A DNA stretch of 64,000 nucleotides. It comes from Balanoglossus misakiensis. Its lineage: Eukaryota; Hemichordata. How positions within the stretch are numbered: the stretch's first letter is position 1; every line of letters starts with the position of its first letter. Made by a program: the position numbers and the translations under genes. Below are positions 26,300 to 40,600 of this stretch, in pieces. Where the stretch lies: positions 11,487,015 to 11,551,014 of the forward strand of contig CM082590.2 of assembly GCA_040954595.2 (NCBI GenBank), given 5' to 3'. The notes beneath the pieces were generated by a model. The model did not search any database and was not told the DNA's origin. It worked only from the letters and a program-made list of their open reading frames with translations.

Positions 26300-29200
26300 G
26301 GCTTAAAGTTATCCAGAACTACACCCTGTTTCACCATGCCGTTCTGCCAGAGACTGGCCACAACAACGTTCTGTTTCACCGCCTCGTTCTGGCAGAGACT
26401 GATCCACAACAACCACCTGTTGCACCGTGCTGTTCTGGCTTAAAGTTATCCAGAACTACACCCTGTTTCACCATGCCGTTCTGCCAGAGACTGGCCACAA
26501 CAACGTTCTGTTTCACCGCCTCGTTCTGGCAGAGACTGATCCACAACAACCACCTGTTGCACCGTGCTGTTCTGGCTTAAAGTTATCCAGAACTACACCC
26601 TGTTTCACCATGCCGTTCTGCCATAGACTGATCCACAACAACGTTCCGTTTCACCGCGCCGTTCTGGCAGAGACTGATCCACAACAACCACCTGTTGCAT
26701 CGTGCTGTTCTGGCTTAAAGTTATCCAGAACTACGCCCTGTTTCACCATGCCGTTCTGCCATAGACTGATCCACAACAACGTTCCGTTTCACCGCGCCGT
26801 TCTGCCAAAGACTAATCCACAACAACCACCTGTTGCATCGTGCTGTTCTGGCTTAAAGTTATCCAGAACTACGCCCTGTTTCACCATGCCGTTCTGCCAT
26901 AGACTGATCCACAACAACGTTCCGTTTCACCGCGCCGTTCTGGCAGAGACTGATCCACAACAACCACCTGTTGCATCGTGCTGTTCTGGCTTAAAGTTAT
27001 CCAGAACTACGCCCTGTTTCACCGCACCGTTCTGCCATAGACTGATCCACAACAACGTTCCGTTTCACCGCGCCGTTCTGGCAGAGACTGATCCACAACA
27101 ACCACCTGTTGCATCGTGCTGTTCTGGCTTAAAGTTATCCAGAACTACGCCCTGTTTCACCATGCCGTTCTCCCATAGACTGATCCACAACAACGTTTCA
27201 TTTCACCGCGCCGTTCTGCCAAAGACTAATCCACAACAACCACCTGTTGCATCGTGCTGTTCTGGCTTAAAGTTATCCAGAACTACGCCCTGTTTCACCA
27301 TGCCGTTCTGCCATAGACTGATCCACAACAACGTTCCGTTTCACCGCCTCGTTCTGGCAGAGACTGATCCACAACATCCACCTGTTGCACTACGCTGTTC
27401 TGGCATAAAGTTATCCAGAACTACGCCCTGTTTCACCATGCCGTTCTGCCATAGACTGATCCACAACAACGTTCCGTTTCACCGCACCGTTCTGCCATAG
27501 ACTGATCCACCACAACGTTCCGTTTCACCGCCTCGTTCTGACAGAGACTGATCCACAACATGCACCTGTTGCACCACGCTGTTCTGGCATAAAGTTATCC
27601 AGAACTACGCCCTGTTTCACCATGCCGTTCTGCCATAGACTGATCCACAACAACGTTCCGTTTCACCGCGCCGTTCTGGCAGAGACTGATCCACAACAAC
27701 GGTCCGTTTCACCGTGCCGTTCTGCCAAAGACTGATCCACAACAACCACCTGTTGTACCGTGCTGTTCTGGCTTAAAGTTATCCAGAACTACGCCCTGTT
27801 TCACCATGCCGTTCTGCCATAGACTGATCCACAACAACGTTCCGTTTCACCGCCTCGTTCTGGCAGAGACTGATCCACAACAACGGTCCGTTTCACCGTG
27901 CCGTTCTGCCAAAGACTGATCCACAACAACCACCTGTTGTACCGTGCTGTTCTGGCTTAAAGTTATCCAGAACTACGCCCTGTTTCACCATGCCGTTCTG
28001 CCATAGACTGATCCACAACAACGTTCCGTTTCACCGCTTCGTTCTGGCAGAGACTGATCCACAACAATGTTCCGTTTCACCGCGCCGTTCTGCCAAAGAC
28101 TGATCCACAACAACCACCTGTTGCACCGTGCTGTTCTGGCTTAAAGTTATCCACAAGTACGCCCTGTTTCACCGCGCCATTCTACCAGAAAGTTGACTAC
28201 AACTACGCGCTGTTTCACCGCACCGTTCTGCCATAGACTGATCCACAACAACGTTCCGTTTCACCGCGCCGTTCAGCCAGAGACTGATCCACAACAACCA
28301 CCTGTTGCACCGTGCTTTTCTGGCTTAAAGTTATCCAGAACTACGCCCTGTTTCACCATGCCGTTCTGCCATAGACTGATCCACAACAACGTTCCGTTTC
28401 ACCGCACCGTTCTGCCAAAGACTGATCCACAACAACCACCTGTTGCATCGTGCTGTTCTGGCTTAAAGTTATCAAGAACTACGCCCTGTTTCACCATGCC
28501 GTTCTGCCATAGACTGATCCACAACAACGTTCCGTTTCACCGCGCCGTTCTGGCAGAGACTGATCCACAACAACCACCTGTTGCATCGTGCTGTTCTGGC
28601 TTAAAGTTATCCAGAACTACGCCCTGTTTCACCGCACCGTTCTGCCATAGACTGATCCACAACAACGTTCCGTTTCACCGCGCCGTTCTGGCAGAGACTG
28701 ATCCACAACAACCACCTGTTGCATCGTGCTGTTCTGGCTTAAAGTTATCCAGAACTACGCCCTGTTTCACCATGCCGTTCTCCCATAGACTGATCCACAA
28801 CAACGTTTCATTTCACCGCGCCGTTCTGCCAAAGACTAATCCACAACAACCACCTGTTGCATCGTGCTGTTCTGGCTTAAAGTTATCCAGAACTACGCCC
28901 TGTTTCACCATGCCGTTCTGCCATAGACTGATCCACAACAACGTTCCGTTTCACCGCCTCGTTCTGGCAGAGACTGATCCACAACATCCACCTGTTGCAC
29001 TACGCTGTTCTGGCATAAAGTTATCCAGAACTACGCCCTGTTTCACCATGCCGTTCTGCCATAGACTGATCCACAACAACGTTCCGTTTCACCGCACCGT
29101 TCTGCCATAGACTGATCCACCACAACGTTCCGTTTCACCGCCTCGTTCTGACAGAGACTGATCCACAACATGCACCTGTTGCACCACGCTGTTCTGGCAT

Positions 29201-31260
29201 AAAGTTATCCAGAACTACGCCCTGTTTCACCATGCCGTTCTGCCATAGACTGATCCACAACAACGTTCCGTTTCACCGCGCCGTTCTGGCAGAGACTGAT
29301 CCACAACAACGGTCCGTTTCACCGTGCCGTTCTGCCAAAGACTGATCCACAACAACCACCTGTTGTACCGTGCTGTTCTGGCTTAAAGTTATCCAGAACT
29401 ACGCCCTGTTTCACCATGCCGTTCTGCCATAGACTGATCCACAACAACGTTCCGTTTCACCGCCTCGTTCTGGCAGAGACTGATCCACAACAACGGTCCG
29501 TTTCACCGTGCCGTTCTGCCAAAGACTGATCCACAACAACCACCTGTTGTACCGTGCTGTTCTGGCTTAAAGTTATCCAGAACTACGCCCTGTTTCACCA
29601 TGCCGTTCTGCCATAGACTGATCCACAACAACGTTCCGTTTCACCGCTTCGTTCTGGCAGAGACTGATCCACAACAATGTTCCGTTTCACCGCGCCGTTC
29701 TGCCAAAGACTGATCCACAACAACCACCTGTTGCACCGTGCTGTTCTGGCTTAAAGTTATCCACAAGTACGCCCTGTTTCACCGCGCCATTCTACCAGAA
29801 AGTTGACTACAACTACGCGCTGTTTCACCGCACCGTTCTGCCATAGACTGATCCACAACAACGTTCCGTTTCACCGCGCCGTTCAGCCAGAGACTGATCC
29901 ACAACAACCACCTGTTGCACCGTGCTTTTCTGGCTTAAAGTTATCCAGAACTACGCCCTGTTTCACCATGCCGTTCTGCCATAGACTGATCCACAACAAC
30001 GTTCCGTTTCACCGCACCGTTCTGCCAAAGACTGATCCACAACAACCACCTGTTGCATCGTGCTGTTCTGGCTTAAAGTTATCAAGAACTACGCCCTGTT
30101 TCACCATGCCGTTCTGCCATAGACTGATCCACAACAACGTTCCGTTTCACCGCCTCGTTCTGGCAGAGACTGATCTACAACAACCACCTGTTGCACCACG
30201 CTGTTCTGGCTTTAAGTTATCCAGAACTACGCCCTGTTTCACCATGCCGTTCTGCCATAGACTGATCCACAACAACCACCTGTTGCATCGTGCTGTTCTG
30301 GCTTAAAGTTATCAAGAACTACGCCCTGTTTCACCATGCCGTTCTGCCAGAGACTGGCCACAACAACGTTCCGTTTCACCGCCTCGTTCTGGCAGAGACT
30401 GATCTACAACAACCACCTGTTGCACCGTGCTGTTCTGGCTTAAAGTTATCAAGAACTACGCCCTGTTTCACCATGCCGTTCTGCCATAGACTGATCCACA
30501 ACAACCACCTGTTGCATCGTGCTGTTCTGGCTTAAAGTTATCAAGAACTACGCCCTGTTTCACCATGCCGTTCTGCCAGAGACTGGCCACAACAACGTTC
30601 CGTTTCACCGCCTCGTTCTGGCAGAGACTGATCTACAACAACCACCTGTTGCACCACGCTGTTCTGGCTTTAAGTTATCCAGAACTACGCCCTGTTTCAC
30701 CATGCCGTTCTGCCATAGACTGATCCACAACAACCACCTGTTGCATCGTGCTGTTCTGGCTTAAAGTTATCAAGAACTACGCCCTGTTTCACCATGCCGT
30801 TCTGCCAGAGACTGGCCACAACAACGTTCCGTTTCACCGCCTCGTTCTGGCAGAGACTGATCTACAACAACCACCTGTTGCACCACGCTGTTCTGGCTTT
30901 AAGTTATCCAGAATAGCCCTGTTTCACCATGCCGTTCTGCCATAGACTGATCCACAACAACCACCTGTTGCATCGTGCTGTTCTGGCTTAAAGTTATCAA
31001 GAACTACGCCCTGTTTCACCATGCCGTTCTGCCAGAGACTGGCCACAACAACGTTCCGTTTCACCGCCTCGTTCTGGCAGGGACTGATCCACAACAACCA
31101 CCTGTTGCACCGTGCTGTTCTGGCTTAAAGTTATCCAGAACTACGCCCTGTTTCACCATGCCGTTCTGCCATAGACTGATCCACAACAACGTTCCGTTTC
31201 ACCGCACCGTTCTGCCAAAGACTGATCCACAACAACCACCTGTTGCACCGTGCTGTTCTG
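26300..31260. repeat. About 5-kb higher-order block, first copy
   Basis: Monomer variants in this block recur in the same order 5374 bp further on (for example 27500 with 32874, and 28193 with 33567). After one extra 138-bp triad in the second copy the offset becomes 5512 bp (29110 with 34622, and 30290 with 35802). Within the block a segment of about 1.4 kb is itself repeated at an offset of 1610 bp (35 x 46), roughly 26890-28330 with 28500-29940. Boundaries are approximate because the flanks are the same satellite. Confidence 0.8.
30290..30975. repeat. 229-bp pentamer sub-array, short version (3 units)
   Basis: Starts recur at 30290, 30519 and 30748 (229 bp) and then 30975 (227 bp, where a 2-bp deletion near 30913 makes AGAATAGCCC). 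The unit is four 46-bp monomers plus one 45-bp variant containing GCCAGAGACTGGCCAC. Confidence 0.85.
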
Positions 31261-31669
31261 GCTTAAAGTTATCCAGAACTACGCCCTGTTTCACCATGCC
31301 GTTCTGCCATAGACTGATCCACAACAACGTTCTGTTTCACCGCCTCATTCTGGCAGAGACTGATCCACAACAACCACCTGTTGCATCGTGCTGTTCTGGC
31401 TTAAAGTTATCCAGAACTACGCCCTGTTTCACCATGCCGTTCTGCCATAGACTGATCCACAACAACGTTCCGTTTCACCGCCTCGTTCTGGCAGAGACTG
31501 ATCCACAACAACCACCTGTTGCACCGTGCTGTTCTGGCTTAAAGTTATCCACAACTACGCCCTGTTTCACCATGCCGTTCTGCCATAGACTGATCCACAA
31601 CAACGTTCCGTTTCACCGCCTCGTTCTGGCAGAGACTGATCCACAACAACCACCTGTTGCATCGTGCTG

Positions 31670-34600
31670 TTCTGGCTTAAAGTTATCCAGAACTACACCC
31701 TGTTTCACCATGCCGTTCTGCCAGAGACTGGCCACAACAACGTTCTGTTTCACCGCCTCGTTCTGGCAGAGACTGATCCACAACAACCACCTGTTGCACC
31801 GTGCTGTTCTGGCTTAAAGTTATCCAGAACTACACCCTGTTTCACCATGCCGTTCTGCCAGAGACTGGCCACAACAACGTTCTGTTTCACCGCCTCGTTC
31901 TGGCAGAGACTGATCCACAACAACCACCTGTTGCACCGTGCTGTTCTGGCTTAAAGTTATCCAGAACTACACCCTGTTTCACCATGCCGTTCTGCCATAG
32001 ACTGATCCACAACAACGTTCCGTTTCACCGCGCCGTTCTGGCAGAGACTGATCCACAACAACCACCTGTTGCATCGTGCTGTTCTGGCTTAAAGTTATCC
32101 AGAACTACGCCCTGTTTCACCATGCCGTTCTGCCATAGACTGATCCACAACAACGTTCCGTTTCACCGCGCCGTTCTGCCAAAGACTAATCCACAACAAC
32201 CACCTGTTGCATCGTGCTGTTCTGGCTTAAAGTTATCCAGAACTACGCCCTGTTTCACCATGCCGTTCTGCCATAGACTGATCCACAACAACGTTCCGTT
32301 TCACCGCGCCGTTCTGGCAGAGACTGATCCACAACAACCACCTGTTGCATCGTGCTGTTCTGGCTTAAAGTTATCCAGAACTACGCCCTGTTTCACCGCA
32401 CCGTTCTGCCATAGACTGATCCACAACAACGTTCCGTTTCACCGCGCCGTTCTGGCAGAGACTGATCCACAACAACCACCTGTTGCATCGTGCTGTTCTG
32501 GCTTAAAGTTATCCAGAACTACGCCCTGTTTCACCATGCCGTTCTCCCATAGACTGATCCACAACAACGTTTCATTTCACCGCGCCGTTCTGCCAAAGAC
32601 TAATCCACAACAACCACCTGTTGCATCGTGCTGTTCTGGCTTAAAGTTATCCAGAACTACGCCCTGTTTCACCATGCCGTTCTGCCATAGACTGATCCAC
32701 AACAACGTTCCGTTTCACCGCCTCGTTCTGGCAGAGACTGATCCACAACATCCACCTGTTGCACTACGCTGTTCTGGCATAAAGTTATCCAGAACTACGC
32801 CCTGTTTCACCATGCCGTTCTGCCATAGACTGATCCACAACAACGTTCCGTTTCACCGCACCGTTCTGCCATAGACTGATCCACCACAACGTTCCGTTTC
32901 ACCGCCTCGTTCTGACAGAGACTGATCCACAACATGCACCTGTTGCACCACGCTGTTCTGGCATAAAGTTATCCAGAACTACGCCCTGTTTCACCATGCC
33001 GTTCTGCCATAGACTGATCCACAACAACGTTCCGTTTCACCGCGCCGTTCTGGCAGAGACTGATCCACAACAACGGTCCGTTTCACCGTGCCGTTCTGCC
33101 AAAGACTGATCCACAACAACCACCTGTTGTACCGTGCTGTTCTGGCTTAAAGTTATCCAGAACTACGCCCTGTTTCACCATGCCGTTCTGCCATAGACTG
33201 ATCCACAACAACGTTCCGTTTCACCGCCTCGTTCTGGCAGAGACTGATCCACAACAACGGTCCGTTTCACCGTGCCGTTCTGCCAAAGACTGATCCACAA
33301 CAACCACCTGTTGTACCGTGCTGTTCTGGCTTAAAGTTATCCAGAACTACGCCCTGTTTCACCATGCCGTTCTGCCATAGACTGATCCACAACAACGTTC
33401 CGTTTCACCGCTTCGTTCTGGCAGAGACTGATCCACAACAATGTTCCGTTTCACCGCGCCGTTCTGCCAAAGACTGATCCACAACAACCACCTGTTGCAC
33501 CGTGCTGTTCTGGCTTAAAGTTATCCACAAGTACGCCCTGTTTCACCGCGCCATTCTACCAGAAAGTTGACTACAACTACGCGCTGTTTCACCGCACCGT
33601 TCTGCCATAGACTGATCCACAACAACGTTCCGTTTCACCGCGCCGTTCAGCCAGAGACTGATCCACAACAACCACCTGTTGCACCGTGCTTTTCTGGCTT
33701 AAAGTTATCCAGAACTACACCCTGTTTCACCATGCCGTTCTGCCATAGACTGATCCACAACAACGTTCCGTTTCACCGCGCCGTTCTGGCAGAGACTGAT
33801 CCACAACAACCACCTGTTGCATCGTGCTGTTCTGGCTTAAAGTTATCCAGAACTACGCCCTGTTTCACCATGCCGTTCTGCCATAGACTGATCCACAACA
33901 ACGTTCCGTTTCACCGCGCCGTTCTGCCAAAGACTAATCCACAACAACCACCTGTTGCATCGTGCTGTTCTGGCTTAAAGTTATCCAGAACTACGCCCTG
34001 TTTCACCATGCCGTTCTGCCATAGACTGATCCACAACAACGTTCCGTTTCACCGCGCCGTTCTGGCAGAGACTGATCCACAACAACCACCTGTTGCATCG
34101 TGCTGTTCTGGCTTAAAGTTATCCAGAACTACGCCCTGTTTCACCGCACCGTTCTGCCATAGACTGATCCACAACAACGTTCCGTTTCACCGCGCCGTTC
34201 TGGCAGAGACTGATCCACAACAACCACCTGTTGCATCGTGCTGTTCTGGCTTAAAGTTATCCAGAACTACGCCCTGTTTCACCATGCCGTTCTCCCATAG
34301 ACTGATCCACAACAACGTTTCATTTCACCGCGCCGTTCTGCCAAAGACTAATCCACAACAACCACCTGTTGCATCGTGCTGTTCTGGCTTAAAGTTATCC
34401 AGAACTACGCCCTGTTTCACCATGCCGTTCTGCCATAGACTGATCCACAACAACGTTCCGTTTCACCGCCTCGTTCTGGCAGAGACTGATCCACAACATC
34501 CACCTGTTGCACTACGCTGTTCTGGCATAAAGTTATCCAGAACTACGCCCTGTTTCACCATGCCGTTCTGCCATAGACTGATCCACAACAACGTTCCGTT

Positions 34601-37600
34601 TCACCGCACCGTTCTGCCATAGACTGATCCACCACAACGTTCCGTTTCACCGCCTCGTTCTGACAGAGACTGATCCACAACATGCACCTGTTGCACCACG
34701 CTGTTCTGGCATAAAGTTATCCAGAACTACGCCCTGTTTCACCATGCCGTTCTGCCATAGACTGATCCACAACAACGTTCCGTTTCACCGCGCCGTTCTG
34801 GCAGAGACTGATCCACAACAACGGTCCGTTTCACCGTGCCGTTCTGCCAAAGACTGATCCACAACAACCACCTGTTGTACCGTGCTGTTCTGGCTTAAAG
34901 TTATCCAGAACTACGCCCTGTTTCACCATGCCGTTCTGCCATAGACTGATCCACAACAACGTTCCGTTTCACCGCCTCGTTCTGGCAGAGACTGATCCAC
35001 AACAACGGTCCGTTTCACCGTGCCGTTCTGCCAAAGACTGATCCACAACAACCACCTGTTGTACCGTGCTGTTCTGGCTTAAAGTTATCCAGAACTACGC
35101 CCTGTTTCACCATGCCGTTCTGCCATAGACTGATCCACAACAACGTTCCGTTTCACCGCTTCGTTCTGGCAGAGACTGATCCACAACAATGTTCCGTTTC
35201 ACCGCGCCGTTCTGCCAAAGACTGATCCACAACAACCACCTGTTGCACCGTGCTGTTCTGGCTTAAAGTTATCCACAAGTACGCCCTGTTTCACCGCGCC
35301 ATTCTACCAGAAAGTTGACTACAACTACGCGCTGTTTCACCGCACCGTTCTGCCATAGACTGATCCACAACAACGTTCCGTTTCACCGCGCCGTTCAGCC
35401 AGAGACTGATCCACAACAACCACCTGTTGCACCGTGCTTTTCTGGCTTAAAGTTATCCAGAACTACGCCCTGTTTCACCATGCCGTTCTGCCATAGACTG
35501 ATCCACAACAACGTTCCGTTTCACCGCACCGTTCTGCCAAAGACTGATCCACAACAACCACCTGTTGCATCGTGCTGTTCTGGCTTAAAGTTATCAAGAA
35601 CTACGCCCTGTTTCACCATGCCGTTCTGCCATAGACTGATCCACAACAACGTTCCGTTTCACCGCCTCGTTCTGGCAGAGACTGATCTACAACAACCACC
35701 TGTTGCACCACGCTGTTCTGGCTTTAAGTTATCCAGAACTACGCCCTGTTTCACCATGCCGTTCTGCCATAGACTGATCCACAACAACCACCTGTTGCAT
35801 CGTGCTGTTCTGGCTTAAAGTTATCAAGAACTACGCCCTGTTTCACCATGCCGTTCTGCCAGAGACTGGCCACAACAACGTTCCGTTTCACCGCCTCGTT
35901 CTGGCAGAGACTGATCTACAACAACCACCTGTTGCACCACGCTGTTCTGGCTTTAAGTTATCCAGAACTACGCCCTGTTTCACCATGCCGTTCTGCCATA
36001 GACTGATCCACAACAACCACCTGTTGCATCGTGCTGTTCTGGCTTAAAGTTATCAAGAACTACGCCCTGTTTCACCATGCCGTTCTGCCAGAGACTGGCC
36101 ACAACAACGTTCCGTTTCACCGCCTCGTTCTGGCAGAGACTGATCTACAACAACCACCTGTTGCACCGTGCTGTTCTGGCTTAAAGTTATCCAGAACTAC
36201 GCCCTGTTTCACCATGCCGTTCTGCCATAGACTGATCCACAACAACCACCTGTTGCATCGTGCTGTTCTGGCTTAAAGTTATCAAGAACTACGCCCTGTT
36301 TCACCATGCCGTTCTGCCATAGACTGATCCACAACAACGTTCCGTTTCACCGCCTCGTTCTGGCAGAGACTGATCTACAACAACCACCTGTTGCACCACG
36401 CTGTTCTGGCTTTAAGTTATCCAGAACTACGCCCTGTTTCACCATGCCGTTCTGCCAGAGACTGGCCACAACAACGTTCCGTTTCACCGCCTCGTTCTGG
36501 CAGAGACTGATCTACAACAACCACCTGTTGCACCGTGCTGTTCTGGCTTTAAGTTATCCAGAACTACGCCCTGTTTCACCATGCCGTTCTGCCATAGACT
36601 GATCCACAACAACCACCTGTTGCATCGTGCTGTTCTGGCTTAAAGTTATCAAGAACTACGCCCTGTTTCACCATGCCGTTCTGCCAGAGACTGGCCACAA
36701 CAACGTTCCGTTTCACCGCCTCGTTCTGGCAGAGACTGATCTACAACAACCACCTGTTGCACCGTGCTGTTCTGGCTTTAAGTTATCCAGAACTACGCCC
36801 TGTTTCACCATGCCGTTCTGCCATAGACTGATCCACAACAACCACCTGTTGCATCGTGCTGTTCTGGCTTAAAGTTATCAAGAACTACGCCCTGTTTCAC
36901 CATGCCGTTCTGCCATAGACTGATCCACAACAACGTTCCGTTTCACCGCCTCGTTCTGGCAGAGACTGATCTACAACAACCACCTGTTGCACCACGCTGT
37001 TCTGGCTTTAAGTTATCCAGAACTACGCCCTGTTTCACCATGCCGTTCTGCCATAGACTGATCCACAACAACCACCTGTTGCATCGTGCTGTTCTGGCTT
37101 AAAGTTATCAAGAACTACGCCCTGTTTCACCATGCCGTTCTGCCAGAGACTGGCCACAACAACGTTCCGTTTCACCGCCTCGTTCTGGCAGAGACTGATC
37201 TACAACAACCACCTGTTGCACCACGCTGTTCTGGCTTTAAGTTATCCAGAATAGCCCTGTTTCACCATGCCGTTCTGCCATAGACTGATCCACAACAACC
37301 ACCTGTTGCATCGTGCTGTTCTGGCTTAAAGTTATCAAGAACTACGCCCTGTTTCACCATGCCGTTCTGCCAGAGACTGGCCACAACAACGTTCCGTTTC
37401 ACCGCCTCGTTCTGGCAGGGACTGATCCACAACAACCACCTGTTGCACCGTGCTGTTCTGGCTTAAAGTTATCCAGAACTACGCCCTGTTTCACCATGCC
37501 GTTCTGCCATAGACTGATCCACAACAACGTTCCGTTTCACCGCACCGTTCTGCCAAAGACTGATCCACAACAACCACCTGTTGCACCGTGCTGTTCTGGC
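31670..37600. repeat. About 5-kb higher-order block, second copy
   Basis: Tandem duplicate of the preceding block, with the same run of rare variants. Its internal repeat has an offset of 1748 bp (38 x 46) instead of 1610, and its 229-bp sub-array is longer. Both differences are whole-monomer changes of the kind made by unequal exchange or replication slippage. Confidence 0.8.
35802..37313. repeat. 229-bp pentamer sub-array, expanded version
   Basis: Counterpart of 30290-30975 in the second 5-kb block, grown from about 0.7 to 1.5 kb. It includes some mixed-length units and ends with the same 2-bp-deleted unit. It shows that the pentamer kept amplifying after the larger block was duplicated. 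Confidence 0.8.
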
Positions 37601-40600
37601 TTAAAGTTATCCAGAACTACGCCCTGTTTCACCATGCCGCTCTGCCATAGACTGATCCACAACAACGTTCCGTTTCACCGCACCGTTCTGCCAAAGACTG
37701 ATCCACAACAACCACCTGTTGCACCGTGCTGTTCTGGCTTAAAGTTATCCAGAACTACGCCCTGTTTCACCATGCCGTTCTGCCATAGACTGATCCACAA
37801 CAACGTTCCGTTTCACCGCCTCGTTCTGGCAGAGACTGATGCACAACAATGTTCCGTTTCACCGCCTCGTTCTGGCAGGGACTGATCCACAACAACATGC
37901 ACCTGTTGCACCGTGCTGTTCTGGCTTAAAGTTATCAAGAACTACGCCCTGTTTCACCATGCCGTTCTGCCAGAGACTGGCCACAACAACGTTCCGTTTC
38001 ACCGCCTCGTTCTGGCAGAGACTGATGCACAACAATGTTCCGTTTCACCGCCTCGTTCTGGCAGGGACTGATCCACAACAACCACCTGTTGCACCGTGCT
38101 GTTCTGGCTTAAAGTTATCCAGAACTACGCCCTGTTTCACCATGCCGTTCTGCCATAGACTGATCCACAACAACGTTCCGTTTCACCGCACCGTTCTGCC
38201 AAAGACTGATCCACAACAACCACCTGTTGCACCGTGCTGTTCTGGCTTAAAGTTATCCAGAACTACGCCCTGTTTCACCATGCCGCTCTGCCATAGACTG
38301 ATCCACAACAACGTTCCGTTTCACCGCACCGTTCTGCCAAAGACTGATCCACAACAACCACCTGTTGCACCGTGCTGTTCTGGCTTAAAGTTATCCAGAA
38401 CTACGCCCTGTTTCACCATGCCGTTCTGCCATAGACTGATCCACAACAACGTTCCGTTTCACCGCACCGTTCTGCCAAAGACTGATCCACAACAACCACC
38501 TGTTGCACCGTGCTGTTCTGGCTTAAAGTTATCCAGAACTACGCCCTGTTTCACCATGCCGTTCTGCCATAGACTGATCCACAACAACGTTCCGTTTCAC
38601 CGCCTCGTTCTGGCAGAGACTGATCCACAACAACCACCTGTTGCACCGTGCTGTTCTGGCTTAAAGTTATCCAGAACTACGCCCTGTTTCACCATGCCGT
38701 TCTGCCATAGACTGATCCACAACAACGTTCCGTTTCACCGCGCCGTTCTGCCATAGACTGATCCACAACAACCACCTGTTGCACCGTGCTGTTCTGGCTT
38801 AAAGTTATCAAGAACTACGCCCTGTTTCACCATGCCGTTCTGCCATAGACTGATCCACAACAACGTTCCGTTTCACCGCCTCGTTCTGGCAGAGACTGAT
38901 CCACAACAACCACCTGTTGCACCGTGCTGTTCTGGCTTAAAGTTATCCAGAACTACGCCCTGTTTCACCATGCCGTTCTGCCATAGACTGATCCACAACA
39001 ACGTTCCGTTTCACCGCCTCGTTCTGGCAGAGACTGATGCACAATAATGTTCCGTTTCACCGCCTCGTTCTGCCAAAGACTGATCCACAACAACCACCTG
39101 TTGCACCGTGCTGTTCTGGCTTAAAGTTATCCAGAACTACGCCCTGTTTCACCATGCCGTTCTGCCATAGACTGATCCACAACAACGTTCCGTTTCACCG
39201 CACCGTTCTGCCAAAGACTGATCCACAACAACCACCTGTTGCACCGTGCTGTTCTGGCTTAAAGTTATCCAGAACTACGCCCTGTTTCACCATGCCGTTC
39301 TGCCATAGACTGATCCACAACAACGTTCCGTTTCACCGCACCGTTCTGCCAAAGACTGATCCACAACAACCACCTGTTGCACCGTGCTGTTCTGGCTTAA
39401 AGTTATCCAGAACTACGCCCTGTTTCACCATGCCGTTCTGCCATAGACTGATCCACAACAACGTTCCGTTTCACCGCGCCGTTCTGCCATAGACTGATCC
39501 ACAACAACCACCTGTTGCACCGTGCTGTTCTGGCTTAAAGTTATCAAGAACTACGCCCTGTTTCACCATGCCGTTCTGCCATAGACTGATCCACAACAAC
39601 GTTCCGTTTCACCGCCTCGTTCTGGCAGAGACTGATCCACAACAACCACCTGTTGCACCGTGCTGTTCTGGCTTAAAGTTATCCAGAACTACGCCCTGTT
39701 TCACCATGCCGTTCTGCCATAGACTGATCCACAACAACGTTCCGTTTCACCGCCTCGTTCTGGCAGAGACTGATCCACAACAACCACCTGTTGCACCGTG
39801 CTGTTCTGGCTTAAAGTTATCAAGAACTACGCCCTGTTTCACCATGCCGTTCTGCCATAGACTGATCCACAACAACGTTCCGTTTCACCGCCTCGTTCTG
39901 GCAGAGACTGATCCACAACATGCACCTGTTGCACCACGCTGTTCTGGCTTAAAGTTATCAAGAACTACGCCCTGTTTCACCATGCCGTTCTGCCATAGAC
40001 TGATCCACAACAACGTTCCGTTTCACCGCCTCGTTCTGGCAGAGACTGATCCACAACAACCACCTGTTGCACCGTGCTGTTCTGGCTTAAAGTTATCCAG
40101 AACTACGCCCTGTTTCACCATGCCGTTCTGCCATAGACTGATCCACAACAACGTTCCGTTTCACCGCCTCGTTCTGGCAGAGACTGATGCACAACAATGT
40201 TCCGTTTCACCGCCTCATTCTGGCAGAGACTGATCCACAACAACCACCTGTTGCACCGTGCTGTTCTGGCTTAAAGTTATCAAGAACTACGCCCTGTTTC
40301 ACCATGCCGTTCTGCCATAGACTGATCCACAACAACGTTCCGTTTCACCGCCTCGTTCTGGCAGAGACTGATCCACAACAACCACCTGTTGCACCGTGCT
40401 GTTCTGGCTTAAAGTTATCAAGAACTACGCCCTGTTTCACCATGCCGTTCTGCCATAGACTGATCCACAACAACGTTCCGTTTCACCGCGCCGTTCTGCC
40501 ATAGACTGATCCACAACAACCACCTGTTGCATCGTGCTGTTCTGGCTTAAAGTTATCCAGAACTACGCCCTGTTTCACCATGCCGTTCTGCCATAGACTG

